Part shown: positions 18,863 through 27,815 of the stretch, piece by piece
Position numbering within the stretch: position 1 is the first letter of the stretch
Layout: every line of letters starts with the position of its first letter
DNA from: Paracraurococcus ruber
Lineage (GTDB): Bacteria > Pseudomonadota > Alphaproteobacteria > Acetobacterales > Acetobacteraceae
Direction of reading: 5' to 3'
Length of the DNA: 55,301 nt
Assembly: GCF_004353985.1 (NCBI RefSeq)
Contig: NZ_SMOA01000014.1
Location: 1 to 55,301 of the forward strand
Position numbers and translations under genes: made by a program
Notes under the pieces: model-generated
What the model was told of the DNA's origin: nothing
Database searches by the model: none
The model's input: the letters and a program-made list of their open reading frames with translations, nothing else

Positions 18863-20320
18863 TCAGCCTCCCTTGCTCGTCTCGATCAGGTCCACGAAGC
18901 GGTGGAACAGGTAGTGGCTGTCGGTCGGGCCCGGCGAGGCCTCCGGATGGTACTGCACGGAGAAGGCCGGGCGGTCGGTCGCGGCCAGGCCCTCGTTCGA
19001 GCCGTCGAAGAGCGAGACATGGGTGACCCGCACGGTGGAGGGCAGGCTGCGCTCATCCACCGCGAAGCCATGATTCTGGCTGGTGATCTCCACCTTGCCG
19101 GTGGTCAGGTCCTTCACCGGCTGGTTGGCGCCGCGATGGCCGCGGTCCAGCTTGTAGGTCTTGCCGCCCAGCGCCAGGCCCAGCAGCTGGTGGCCGAGGC
19201 AGATGCCGAAGACCGGCACGCGCTTCTCCAGCACCTCGCGGATCGCCGGCACGGCGTATTCGCCGGTGGCGGCCGGATCGCCGGGGCCGTTGGAGAGGAA
19301 CACGCCGTCCGGCTGGTGCCGCAGGATCTCCTCCGCCGTCGCGGTCGCCGGCACCACCGTCACGTCGAGGCCCGCGGCGGCCAGGCAGCGCAGGATGTTG
19401 CGCTTCGCGCCGTAATCCACCGCGACCACCTTGTGCTTCGGCGCCGCCTGACGGCCGAAGCCCTGCGGCCAAGCCCATTCGGTCTCGTCCCAGCGATAGG
19501 GCTGGCGGCAGGAAACCTCCTTCGCCAGGTCCATGCCTTCGAGGCCCGGCCAAGCGCCGGCCTGGGCGCGCAGCGCCGACAGGTCGAAGCGGCCATCGGC
19601 CGGGAAGCACAGCACCCCGTTCGGCGCGCCGCCGTCGCGGATGCGGGCGGTCAGCGCCCGCGTGTCGAGCCCGGCGATGCCCGGCACGTCATGGCTCTTC
19701 AGCCAGAGGTCGAGATGCCGGGTGGAGCGGTAATTCGCCGGCTCCGTCACGTCCTGCTTCACCACCAGACCGCGGGCGACCGGGGTCGCCGCCTCCAGGT
19801 CCTCCGGGTTAGTGCCGACATTGCCGACATGCGGGAAGGTGAAGGTGATGATCTGCCCGGCATAGGACGGGTCGGTCAGCGTCTCCTGGTAGCCGGTCAT
19901 GCCCGTGTTGAAGCAGACCTCCGCCGCCGGCGCGTTGCCCGCCGGGGTATGGGCGCCGAAGCCGCGGCCCCAGAAGACCGACCCGTCGCCCAGCACCAGG
20001 CAGGCCGTCGCGCCTTCGGGCGCGCGGGGGTTGCGATCGCCTTCGGGCGCGCGGGGGTCGAGATCGCCGTCGGGCACCAGATCGGGGGCGGTCTCGGGCA
20101 TGGGCATGGCGGTCTCCGCGCGGGGGCTGGGGCGGGTATCGGGGGCGCCGGGAAGCTCGGCAAGGGACAGGCCGGTGGCGGCCAGGATGGCGGGCCAGTG
20201 CCGTGGCGGGATGGCGCGTGCCTGGCGCCATTTCCGCACCGCCTCGGTGCCGATGCCGCAACGCTGCGCGGCGGCCTCCGGCCCCCCGAGCAGGGCGATG
20301 ATGTCTTCGACCGTGCGCAT
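18863..20320 (-). CDS. carA: HTH-fused carbamoyl-phosphate synthase small subunit (485 aa)
   Basis: Glutaminase subunit feeding ammonia to CarB. The catalytic domain begins about residue 105 ([17 protein letters not shown]); the glutaminase triad is Cys374 in FGICLGHQ with His458 and Glu460 in YHPEASPGP. Unlike standard CarA (about 380-400 residues) it has an extra N-terminus. Residues 1-58 ([48 protein letters not shown]) look like a Cro/YdaS-type helix-turn-helix domain. A linker (59-104) follows, with a nine-residue tandem repeat around [16 protein letters not shown]. The frame is unbroken, so the two parts are one polypeptide unless an internal start is used. No Shine-Dalgarno precedes ATG 20320, which fits a leaderless transcript from the promoter at 20328-20356. 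NCBI uses a name like carph-isopro for such HTH domains, as far as I recall. Confidence 0.93.
   Translation of the reverse strand: MRTVEDIIALLGGPEAAAQRCGIGTEAVRKWRQARAIPPRHWPAILAATGLSLAELPGAPDTRPSPRAETAMPMPETAPDLVPDGDLDPRAPEGDRNPRAPEGATACLVLGDGSVFWGRGFGAHTPAGNAPAAEVCFNTGMTGYQETLTDPSYAGQIITFTFPHVGNVGTNPEDLEAATPVARGLVVKQDVTEPANYRSTRHLDLWLKSHDVPGIAGLDTRALTARIRDGGAPNGVLCFPADGRFDLSALRAQAGAWPGLEGMDLAKEVSCRQPYRWDETEWAWPQGFGRQAAPKHKVVAVDYGAKRNILRCLAAAGLDVTVVPATATAEEILRHQPDGVFLSNGPGDPAATGEYAVPAIREVLEKRVPVFGICLGHQLLGLALGGKTYKLDRGHRGANQPVKDLTTGKVEITSQNHGFAVDERSLPSTVRVTHVSLFDGSNEGLAATDRPAFSVQYHPEASPGPTDSHYLFHRFVDLIETSKGG
20011..20091 (-). repeat. carA: 27-bp tandem repeat inside carA
   Basis: Two nearly perfect copies starting at 20011 and 20038, sharing 21 identical bases, and a degenerate third at 20065. 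The 27-bp period is nine codons and encodes the PEGDRNPRA-type repeat in the linker between the HTH domain and the CarA core. It keeps the reading frame. Confidence 0.8.
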
Positions 20321-20327
20321 GCCAGGA

Positions 20328-20356
20328 GATATGTGGGAAAAGACTTCCCGGATCAA
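20328..20356 (-). promoter_or_regulatory. carA: Candidate carA promoter (leaderless)
   Basis: On the minus strand TTGATC (20356-20351) and CATATC (20333-20328) are separated by exactly 17 bp. They match the -35 box in 4 of 6 positions and the -10 box in 3 of 6. The start of transcription would fall at about 20321, right at the ATG of carA, agreeing with the lack of a ribosome binding site. The spacer is filled completely by a palindrome. Confidence 0.45.
20334..20350. promoter_or_regulatory. Palindromic operator candidate 1 upstream of carA
   Basis: TGGGAAAAGACTTCCCG contains GGGAA-N5-TTCCC and occupies the whole spacer of the candidate carA promoter. A protein bound here would block RNA polymerase. 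The HTH domain of CarA itself is the obvious candidate, by proximity. Confidence 0.6.
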
Positions 20357-20371
20357 CCTCGACGGCCCGAA

Positions 20372-20388
20372 TGGGAAATTACTTCCCA
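20372..20388. promoter_or_regulatory. Palindromic operator candidate 2 upstream of carA
   Basis: TGGGAAATTACTTCCCA, the same GGGAA-N5-TTCCC plan, 38 bp from copy 1 and matching it in 13 of 17 bases. It lies between carA and the divergent yqeY, so it could affect either gene. Confidence 0.6.
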
Positions 20389-20463
20389 GTTTCGAAGCGT
20401 TGCCGCCCGCTGGCGATCCGCCCTAAAGCCCCTGGCGTGACCAAGCCGGATAAGGGAATCGCC

Positions 20464-20928
20464 ATGGCCGAGGAGCTCCGCGCCCGTTTCACCGAGGCGT
20501 TGAAGACGGCGATGCTGGCGAAGGATGCCGCCACCACCTCCACCCTGCGAATGATCCTGGCCAAGCTGAAGGACACGGACATCGCGGCGCGGCCCTCGGG
20601 CGTCGATAAGGTGCCCGAGGAGCAGATCGTCGCCATGCTGCGCGGCATGGCGAAGTCCCGCCGCGAGTCGGTCGAGCTCTACCGCCAGGGCGGGCGGGAG
20701 GAGCTGGCGGCGAAGGAGGAGGCGGAGATCGGGGTGATCGAGTCCTTCCTGCCGCAGCAGATGGACGAGGCGGCGACCCAGGCGGCCATCCAGGCGGCGA
20801 TCGCCGAGACCGGCGCGGCCAGCGTGAAGGACATGGGGAAGGTCATGGCCGTGCTGCGGGCGAAGCACGCCGCCAGCATGGACCTGGGCAAGGCCGGGCC
20901 GTTGGTGAAGGCTGCCCTCGGGTCCTGA
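20464..20928 (+). CDS. yqeY: GatB/YqeY domain protein (154 aa)
   Basis: Small alpha-helical protein of the YqeY family, related to the tRNA-binding tail of the amidotransferase subunit GatB; precise role unknown. Conserved features: the N-terminal ELRARFTEALKTAMLAKDAA and TLRMILAKLKD, the central MLRGMAKSRRESVELYRQGG and AEIGVIESFLPQQMDE, and the C-terminal DMGKVMAVLRAKHAASMDLG. Normal length. Start at 20464 follows AAGGGAA. Placed before dnaG and rpoD, its usual position in the macromolecular synthesis operon, and divergent from carA. Confidence 0.93.
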   Translation: MAEELRARFTEALKTAMLAKDAATTSTLRMILAKLKDTDIAARPSGVDKVPEEQIVAMLRGMAKSRRESVELYRQGGREELAAKEEAEIGVIESFLPQQMDEAATQAAIQAAIAETGAASVKDMGKVMAVLRAKHAASMDLGKAGPLVKAALGS

Positions 20929-20987
20929 TCGCAGGGCGGGTCCACGCGCCGCGGCGTCCATGCCGCTCCGCGATCCGCCCCGGGCGC

Positions 20988-21015
20988 CTGGACGCAGGGA
21001 AGCTGGACGCAGGGA
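20988..21015 (+). repeat. Short tandem repeat upstream of dnaG
   Basis: CTGGACGCAGGGA occurs at 20988-21000 and again at 21003-21015 (period 15). It is followed by a small inverted repeat, CAGGGA (21042-21047) and TCCCTG (21054-21059). Both lie in the 169-base yqeY-dnaG gap; function unknown. Confidence 0.5.
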
Positions 21016-21097
21016 CTAGCGGGTTGTGGGGGGCATCGGGGCAGGGAGGTCCTTCCCTGTCCCCACTCCCCAGGGCAGCAAGGAGGCCTTCGGACCG

Positions 21098-23002
21098 GTG
21101 GCGCTACCCCCCGCCTTCCTCGACGAGCTGCGTGTCCGCACGCCCCTGCACGGGCTGATCGGCCGCAGGACCCGGCTGGCCCGTAACGGCCGGCAGTGGA
21201 AGGGCTGCTGTCCCTTCCACAACGAGAAGACGCCGTCCTTCTACGTCTATGACGACCATTTCCACTGCTTCGGCTGCGGCGCGCATGGCGACGCCATCAC
21301 CTTCCTCATGCGGGCCGAGGGCGCGACCTTCCCCGAGGCGGTGGAGCGCCTGGCCGCCGAGACCGGGATGCAGGTACCGAAGCCCACGCCCCAGGCGGCG
21401 GCGCGGGAGAGGCGGGCGCGCGACCTGCATGGCGTGCTGGCGGCGGCCGAGGCCGCCTATCGCCGCCGCCTTTTCCTGCCCGAGGGGCGGCCGGCGCTCG
21501 ACTATCTCCGCCGCCGCGGCCTGTCGGACGAGACCATCGCGCGCTTCGGCCTGGGCTGGTCGGGCGAGGGCCGCGGGGCCCTGGCGGCCGAACTGAAATC
21601 CGACGGGATCGAGCCGCCGCAGCTGGTCGCCGCCGGGCTGATGAAGCAGCGCGACCCGGACCGGCCTGAGGCCGGCCAAGGGGCGCAATACTCCGACATG
21701 TTCTTCGGCCGGGTGATGTTCCCGATCCGCGACCGCCGCGGCCGGACCATCTCCTTCGGCGGGCGGATCCTGGGCGATGGCCAGCCGAAATACGTCAACG
21801 GGCCGGAGACGGAGCTGTTCCGCAAGCGGCAGGGCCTCTATGGCCTGGATCTGGCGCGGGAAGGGGCCTTCCGCGGCGCCCCGGTCCTGGTGGTCGAGGG
21901 CTATATGGACGTGATCGCCCTGCACCAGGCGGGCTTCGCCGGGGCTGTGGCGCCGCTCGGCACGGCGCTCACTTCCGAGCAGCTGGAGCTTCTCTGGCAG
22001 CTGAGCCCGGAGCCGGTGCTGTGCTTCGACGGCGATGCCGCCGGCGCCCGCGCCGCCGCCCGCGCGGCGGAGACGGCGCTGCCGCTGCTGACGGCCGAGC
22101 GCAGCCTGAAGCTGGCGGCGCTGAGCGGCGGGGAGGATCCGGACACGCTGCTGCAGAAGGGCGGGCCCAGGGCCTTCCAGCCGGTGCTGGATGGCGCCCG
22201 CACGCTTTCCGCCGCGCTGTTCGACCTGCTGGCGGAGGGCCGGCCGCGGCAGACGCCGGAGCAGCGCGCGGCGCTGCGGGGCCGGCTGGAGGAGGCGGCG
22301 CGGGCGATCCCCGACCGGGTCCTGTCGGGCGAGTATCGCCGCACCCTGCTCGACCGCTTCTGGGAGGAGACCCGGCGGGCCGCGCCCGGCCCCGGCCGCC
22401 GCGGCGGCGGAGCGCCCTGGGCCGGCCGGCCGGCCGCCTTCCGCATCATGGCCCGCCCGGCGGTGGACAGCGACGCCATCCGGCGGGAGCGCGCGCGCAA
22501 CCTTCTGGCCATCCTTGTTCGCCACCCCTTGCTGCTGCCGGAGGTGGAGGAGGCGCTGATGTCGCTCGATCTGCCGGCCGGCGAGGCGGAGGGCCTGCGG
22601 GCGGCGATGCTGGCCTGGCTCGGCACGGCGGAACCGCTTGACTCGGCTGCCTTGACGGGCCACCTCGCCCAGTGCGGGATGGGGAATGCCGTCACCTGGG
22701 CCACCCGGGCCACTGGGCTCTGCGCCGCGGCGCAGCCCACGGCCCAGCCCAAGGAGGCATTGGACGGCTGGTGGCATTTCTTCGGCCTGCTGCGGGGTGA
22801 GGCGGATCTGGTCCAGGATTTGGCGGACGCGCAGCGTCAACTGACCGAGACCTACGACCCGGCCGCGCAGCAGCGGCTGATCCGGTTGAAGCGGGCTCTC
22901 GACGCCTTGCGGCGTGGCGAGACGGAGTCCGACCCGGATGAGGCGGCCGAGGGGGAGCCCGGGGAGGGTCCCCAGGCATCGCGTGCGAGCACCATAGGGT
23001 AG
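21098..23002 (+). CDS. dnaG: DNA primase (634 aa)
   Basis: Makes RNA primers at the replication fork. N-terminal CHC2 zinc ribbon: Cys38, His41, Cys57 and Cys60 in CCPFHNEKTPSF and HFHCFGCGAHGD. The catalytic core includes FGRVMFPIRDRRGRTISFGG and KYVNGPETELFRK, then the TOPRIM motifs VEGYMDVIALHQAG and CFDGDAAG. The C-terminal part (about 450-600) is helical and should be the helicase-binding domain; a Glu/Gly/Pro-rich tail ends it. GTG start at 21098 has AGGAGG 11 bases upstream and gives the standard N-terminus; a longer frame from 21026 does not fit the family. Confidence 0.96.
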   Translation: MALPPAFLDELRVRTPLHGLIGRRTRLARNGRQWKGCCPFHNEKTPSFYVYDDHFHCFGCGAHGDAITFLMRAEGATFPEAVERLAAETGMQVPKPTPQAAARERRARDLHGVLAAAEAAYRRRLFLPEGRPALDYLRRRGLSDETIARFGLGWSGEGRGALAAELKSDGIEPPQLVAAGLMKQRDPDRPEAGQGAQYSDMFFGRVMFPIRDRRGRTISFGGRILGDGQPKYVNGPETELFRKRQGLYGLDLAREGAFRGAPVLVVEGYMDVIALHQAGFAGAVAPLGTALTSEQLELLWQLSPEPVLCFDGDAAGARAAARAAETALPLLTAERSLKLAALSGGEDPDTLLQKGGPRAFQPVLDGARTLSAALFDLLAEGRPRQTPEQRAALRGRLEEAARAIPDRVLSGEYRRTLLDRFWEETRRAAPGPGRRGGGAPWAGRPAAFRIMARPAVDSDAIRRERARNLLAILVRHPLLLPEVEEALMSLDLPAGEAEGLRAAMLAWLGTAEPLDSAALTGHLAQCGMGNAVTWATRATGLCAAAQPTAQPKEALDGWWHFFGLLRGEADLVQDLADAQRQLTETYDPAAQQRLIRLKRALDALRRGETESDPDEAAEGEPGEGPQASRASTIG

Positions 23003-23077
23003 GGGCATTGCACGGGTATCCCGCCGGCCCGGAATACCGGCACTGGCGGGGCCTGTCGCGTCGATGGAGCGGACGGC

Positions 23078-25009
23078 ATGGCGAGCAAGGTCGCTGGCGG
23101 CACGGAGACGGTGGAGAGCCGGGACGAGGCGGTGGAAGGCGTCCTGATCGACATCCAGTCGGCCGCGGTCAAGAAGCTGATCGCCCGCGGCAAGGAACGC
23201 GGCTACGTCACGGTCGATGAGCTGAACGCGGCGCTCCCCTCGGACCAGGTCTCGTCCGAGGTGATCGAGGACCACCTGGCCACCCTGTCCGACCTCGGCA
23301 TCAACCTGGTCGAGGCCGAGGAGGGCGAGGAGCCCGAGGGCGCGCCCGCCGCCAAGGCCAAGGAAAAGGACGAGGAGAAGGAGGAGGACGAGGAGTCCGG
23401 TGGCAACGTCGACGAGGAGAGCCTCGGCCGCACCGACGACCCCGTCCGCATGTACCTGCGCGAGATGGGCAGCGTCGAGCTGCTGTCGCGCGAGGGCGAG
23501 ATCGCCATCGCCAAGCGGATCGAGGCGGGGCGGGACATGATGATCGGCGGGCTCTGCGAGAGCCCGCAGACCTTCAAGGCGATCATCGCCTGGCATGAGG
23601 CGGTCAAGGAAGGCCGCATGCTGCTGCGCGACGTCATCGACCTGGAGGCGACGAACGCCGCCGACAACCCGGAGGCGGCGGCCGCCGCCGAGAGCCAGCA
23701 GGACGAGGAATTCGAGGAGGGCGAGGAGGGCGAGGGGCTTGGCCTGTCGCTGTCGGCGCTCGAGGAGAAGCTGAAGCCGGAGGCGCTGGCCGCCTTCGAG
23801 GCGATCGAGGCGAACTACGCCAAGCTGCAGAAGCTGCAGCTCAAGCGCATGGAGGCCTACACCGCCGGCGAGGACCTGCAGGGCAAGTCCGAGAAGACCT
23901 ACGAGAAGTCGCGGGCCGAGCTGGTGGCGCTGGTGCAGAAGGTGCACCTGCACAACAACCGGATCGAGGAACTGGTCGAGCAGCTCAAGCATATCAACCG
24001 CCGGCTGACCGCGCTCGAGGGCCAGGTGCTTCGCCTGGCCGAGGCCAGCAAGGTGAAGCGCGAGGAATTCCTCGAGCACTGGCGCGGCAGCGAGCTGGAC
24101 CCCGCCTGGTTCGAGCGGCTGACCAAGCTGAAGGGCAAGGCCTGGCCGACCTTCATCGCCCGGTCGCGGGACGAGGTGGAATCGGTCCGCGCCCAGATGG
24201 CGATCATCGCCAACGACACCAACCTGCCGATCGGCGAGTTCCGCCGGGTCTATGCCACCGTCTCGCGCGGCGAGCGGGACATGACCCAGGCGAAGAAGGA
24301 GATGATCGAGGCGAACCTGCGCCTGGTGATCTCCATCGCCAAAAAATACACCAATCGCGGGCTGCAATTCCTCGACCTGATCCAGGAAGGCAATATCGGC
24401 CTGATGAAGGCGGTCGATAAGTTCGAGTACCGCCGCGGCTACAAGTTCAGCACCTATGCCACCTGGTGGATCCGGCAGGCGATCACCCGCAGCATCGCCG
24501 ACCAGGCGCGGACCATCCGCATCCCGGTCCACATGATCGAGACGATCAACAAGCTGGTCCGCACCAGCCGGCAGATGCTGCACGAGATCGGGCGGGAGCC
24601 GACGCCGGAGGAACTGGCGGAGAAGCTCGGCATGCCGCTGGAGAAGGTTCGCAAGGTCCTCAAGATCGCCAAGGAGCCGATCAGCCTCGAGACGCCGATC
24701 GGCGACGAGGAGGACAGCCACCTCGGCGACTTCATCGAGGACAAGAACGCCATCATCCCGCTGGACGCCGCCATCCAGTCCAACCTGCGGGAGGCGACGA
24801 CGCGGGTGCTCTCCTCGCTCACGCCGCGCGAGGAGCGGGTGCTACGCATGCGCTTCGGCATCGGCATGAACACCGACCACACGCTGGAGGAGGTCGGGCA
24901 GCAGTTCAACGTGACGCGCGAGCGCATCCGGCAGATCGAGGCGAAGGCGCTGCGCAAGCTGAAGCATCCGTCGCGCTCGCGGAAGCTGCGCAGCTTCCTC
25001 GACAACTGA
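23078..25009 (+). CDS. rpoD: Primary sigma factor RpoD (sigma-70, 643 aa)
   Basis: Housekeeping sigma factor. Region 1.1 occupies about residues 20-80 ([20 protein letters not shown]), then a very acidic linker rich in Glu/Lys (about 80-115), region 1.2 ([11 protein letters not shown]), a non-conserved insert with another acidic run near [11 protein letters not shown], regions 2.1-2.4 ([37 protein letters not shown]), region 3 and region 4.2 with the [23 protein letters not shown]. Downstream of dnaG by 75 bases, the classic order. Length and architecture are typical of alphaproteobacteria. Confidence 0.97.
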   Translation: MASKVAGGTETVESRDEAVEGVLIDIQSAAVKKLIARGKERGYVTVDELNAALPSDQVSSEVIEDHLATLSDLGINLVEAEEGEEPEGAPAAKAKEKDEEKEEDEESGGNVDEESLGRTDDPVRMYLREMGSVELLSREGEIAIAKRIEAGRDMMIGGLCESPQTFKAIIAWHEAVKEGRMLLRDVIDLEATNAADNPEAAAAAESQQDEEFEEGEEGEGLGLSLSALEEKLKPEALAAFEAIEANYAKLQKLQLKRMEAYTAGEDLQGKSEKTYEKSRAELVALVQKVHLHNNRIEELVEQLKHINRRLTALEGQVLRLAEASKVKREEFLEHWRGSELDPAWFERLTKLKGKAWPTFIARSRDEVESVRAQMAIIANDTNLPIGEFRRVYATVSRGERDMTQAKKEMIEANLRLVISIAKKYTNRGLQFLDLIQEGNIGLMKAVDKFEYRRGYKFSTYATWWIRQAITRSIADQARTIRIPVHMIETINKLVRTSRQMLHEIGREPTPEELAEKLGMPLEKVRKVLKIAKEPISLETPIGDEEDSHLGDFIEDKNAIIPLDAAIQSNLREATTRVLSSLTPREERVLRMRFGIGMNTDHTLEEVGQQFNVTRERIRQIEAKALRKLKHPSRSRKLRSFLDN

Positions 25010-25196
25010 CGCGCGGCGCCCTGGCCGCGGGCGCCGGGGGCCGCGGCCGCCGGCGGCGCGGCCACGACACGCCCCGCGCCCTGCGGCCGAGGGGGCCAGG
25101 ACCGGGACAACCAGGGCCAGGACAACAGGGGACAGGCCGCGCGGCCGCGGCTATCCTGCCGCGCGGCGGCGGGAAGGCGGCAAGCGGTTGGCAGTG

Positions 25197-25769
25197 ATGG
25201 GCAGGCTCGTGGAGACCATCATCCCGGTCGCGGTGGACGTGACCTTCCTGCGCATGGATCGCCGCCCGGCAGAGCCTGGGCCGGCGCTGCCGCCGGATGC
25301 CTCGGTGGCCCGGGTCGGCCGGTGCAGCGTCGGCTTCTACCGCTATCTCTACCACACGGTCGGGCAGGACTATGTCTGGTGGCTGCGCCGCACCCTGCCG
25401 GATGCCGAGCTTGCCGCCATCCTCGGCGACCGCGGCGTGTCCATCCATGTCCTTTACCGGGATGGCGAGCCGGCCGGCTTCTACGAGCTAGACCGGCGCA
25501 ACAGGCCGCATATCAACCTCTCCTATTTCGGGCTGCTGCCTCATGCCATCGGGCAGGGCCTGGGCCGCGCCTTCCTGCGCCATGCGATCGACGCCGCCTG
25601 GGCGGAGCTGCCCCGTGGGCTGACGGTGAACACCTGCACCGCCGACCACCCGCGTGCCCTCCCGAACTACATGGCCGCCGGCTTCGCCTGGCTGCGCACG
25701 GTGCGCGAGGTCTGGCAGGTACCGGCCCGGCTCGGCCTGCCCATCCCGGACCGGCTGCGGCAGCGCTGA
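25197..25769 (+). CDS. GNAT family N-acetyltransferase (190 aa)
   Basis: Single GNAT domain: a strand/turn [12 protein letters not shown], then [20 protein letters not shown], where the pattern Q-G-x-G-R/x-A is the acetyl-CoA pyrophosphate loop, and a C-terminal [16 protein letters not shown] strand-helix. The substrate is unknown. ATG 25197 was chosen; GTG 25194 and TTG 25188 are possible, and the ribosome binding site is weak. It lies about 190 bases after rpoD, probably a separate unit. Confidence 0.82.
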   Translation: MGRLVETIIPVAVDVTFLRMDRRPAEPGPALPPDASVARVGRCSVGFYRYLYHTVGQDYVWWLRRTLPDAELAAILGDRGVSIHVLYRDGEPAGFYELDRRNRPHINLSYFGLLPHAIGQGLGRAFLRHAIDAAWAELPRGLTVNTCTADHPRALPNYMAAGFAWLRTVREVWQVPARLGLPIPDRLRQR

Positions 25770-25988
25770 CCCACCGGCCGGCCTGGCCGGCGCCGCGGGA
25801 GGCCGGCGATCCGTGCCCGGCCGGTGCCGCCCTGGCCGGGTCGCTCGTCCGCCCGCGCCCGCGATCCGTGCCGGGCCCCGCATCGGGCTGCCGGCCGCGC
25901 CGCGCCGCCCCTCCCGCGTGCCCCCGCTTGCCGCGCCGGGAGGACGGGTCTACCCCGGTGGCCTCCGTTGCGTGACGAGGAGCCTGCC

Positions 25989-27485
25989 TTGGCCGACCCC
26001 TGCGACCTCACCGCGCTCGAGGCGCGCCGCCTGATCGGCCGCAAGGCGCTCTCGCCGGTCGAGTTGCTGGAAAGCTGCCTCGCCCGCATCGCCGCGGTGA
26101 ACCCGTCGATCAACGCCATGGTGGCGCTGGACGAGGACCGCGCCCGCGTCGCGGCGCGGGAGGCCGAGGCGGTGGTGATGCGCGGCGACGACCTCGGCCC
26201 GCTGCACGGGCTGCCGGTCGGCATCAAGGACCTGGAAGAGACGGCCGGGCTGCGCACCACCTATGGCAGCCCGCTATTCGCCGACTTCGTGCCGGCGGCG
26301 GATTGCGGCATGGTGGCGCGCATCCGCGCCGCCGGCGGCATCGTCATCGGCAAGACCAACACGCCGGAATTCGGCCTCGGCGCCAATACCCGCAACCGGG
26401 TCTATGGCGCGACCGGCAATCCCTTCGACAATACCCGCTCCGCCGCCGGCTCCTCCGGCGGATCGGCCGCGGCGCTGGCGGCGGGCATGGCGCCGCTCTG
26501 CTCTGGCTCCGACACCGGCGGCAGCCTGCGCAACCCCGCCGCCTTCTGCGGCATCGTCGGCTACCGGCCGAGCGCCGGCCTCGTCACCTCCGAGAAGCGG
26601 GCGCATGGCTGGTCGCCGCTGCCGGTGCTGGGCCCGATGGCGCGGACGGTGGCGGATGCCGCGCTGCTGCTCGGCGCCATGGCCTCCGATGATGCGCGCG
26701 ACCCGCTGGCCTATACGCTGCACGCCCGGCCGGTGCGCGGGGAGCCGGCGCTGTTCCACCCGGCGCGGCGGATCGACCTCGCCGGCCTCCGCCTCGGCTT
26801 TAGCGAGGATCTCGGCCAGGCGCCGACCGAGCGCGTGGTGCGCGAGGCCTTCCGCAGCCGCGTCGCCGCCATCGCGCCGCTGTTCCGCACCGCCGCTGAG
26901 GCGCATCCGGATTGCCGCGGCGGCGACGAGGCCTTCGAGGTGCTGCGGGCGCAGATGGTCCTCAGCGCGCATCTGGAGAAGGTGCGGACGCGGCCGCAGG
27001 ATTGCGGCCCCAACGTCATCGCCAATGTCGAGGAAGGGCTGCGCTACAGCCTGGAGGACGCGGCGCGGGCGGCGGCGGCGCAGACCCGCATCTACCGCGA
27101 CTTCCAGCGCTTTTTCGAGACGCATGACGTGCTGGTGACGCCGGCCATCACCATCAGCCCGCGCGACTGGCGCGAGCTGTTCCCGCGCGAGATCGACGGC
27201 CAGCCGACACGGACCTATTTCCACTGGCTGGCCCTGGCCTACTACGTGACGCTGACCGGCCACCCCGCGATCAGCCTGCCGCTCGGCCGCGACGCGAACG
27301 GCATGCCCTTCGGCCTGCAGATCGTCGGGCCGCGCGGCGGCGATGCCTTCCTGCTCGGCGTCGCCGCGGCGCTGGAGGAGGCGCTGGCCGGCGACGCGAC
27401 GCTCGGCCGGCCGCTGCCGGATATCGCGGCGCTCGCGGCGGCGGCGCCCATCGCCGGGATGGAGGGCTTCCTCGGCTTCGACTGA
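25989..27485 (+). CDS. Amidase signature family hydrolase (498 aa)
   Basis: Hydrolyses an amide, with the Ser-cisSer-Lys triad: Lys80 in LPVGIKDLEET, Ser155 in RSAAGSSGGSA and the nucleophile Ser179 in SGSDTGGSLRNPA, spaced 24 residues apart as in the family. GatA-type enzymes share this fold, but no gatB or gatC lies here and the length and C-terminus fit a stand-alone amidase. TTG start at 25989 with GAGGAG seven bases upstream. A perfect hairpin follows the stop. Confidence 0.93.
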   Translation: MADPCDLTALEARRLIGRKALSPVELLESCLARIAAVNPSINAMVALDEDRARVAAREAEAVVMRGDDLGPLHGLPVGIKDLEETAGLRTTYGSPLFADFVPAADCGMVARIRAAGGIVIGKTNTPEFGLGANTRNRVYGATGNPFDNTRSAAGSSGGSAAALAAGMAPLCSGSDTGGSLRNPAAFCGIVGYRPSAGLVTSEKRAHGWSPLPVLGPMARTVADAALLLGAMASDDARDPLAYTLHARPVRGEPALFHPARRIDLAGLRLGFSEDLGQAPTERVVREAFRSRVAAIAPLFRTAAEAHPDCRGGDEAFEVLRAQMVLSAHLEKVRTRPQDCGPNVIANVEEGLRYSLEDAARAAAAQTRIYRDFQRFFETHDVLVTPAITISPRDWRELFPREIDGQPTRTYFHWLALAYYVTLTGHPAISLPLGRDANGMPFGLQIVGPRGGDAFLLGVAAALEEALAGDATLGRPLPDIAALAAAAPIAGMEGFLGFD

Positions 27486-27815
27486 TCGCCAGGGCAGGCG
27501 CCCCGGCGCCTGCCCACCGCCATCGCCCGAGGTGGGGCCAGGCGCCGACCGCGTGGCGGCGACGCGCCGCGCACCATGACCATGCCGGCCGGCCTCGACG
27601 GGGGCGCCGGCGTCTCGCGCGTCCCTCCGGCCAAGGTCGCGCCCTGGTGCCTTAAGCTTGGCGCCTGCAGCCCGACGCCGGCGGCCGGTCGGGCGGGAGC
27701 CAGCCCCGAGGCGCGGGCGTGCCGCTCGCACGCCGCTGGTGTCGCCGTAGCCGCCCACGCCAAACCCGCGACGCGGGCGCGTCGCCCGTGCCGCGACGCC
27801 GGCGCCAGCCCAGCG
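27486..27815. other. Intergenic region between convergent genes
   Basis: 330 bases between the ends of the amidase gene and a Bug-type gene. It holds the hairpin at 27492-27515 and nothing else I can support. Confidence 0.5.
27492..27515 (+). terminator. Hairpin terminator candidate after the amidase gene
   Basis: GGGCAGGCGC-CCCG-GCGCCTGCCC: perfect 10-bp stem, 4-base loop, six bases after the amidase stop. No T-run. Confidence 0.6.

Noticed and set aside
18000-20450. carA and its HTH part as two separate genes
   Set aside because: The frame is continuous with no stop between them, and there is no ribosome binding site convincingly placed before the internal ATG codons.
21104-24721. A 1205-codon open frame antisense to dnaG and rpoD
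   Set aside because: It covers two certain genes on the other strand, has no domain and is made of the Gln/Arg/His/Leu-rich sequence expected from reading GC-rich genes backwards.
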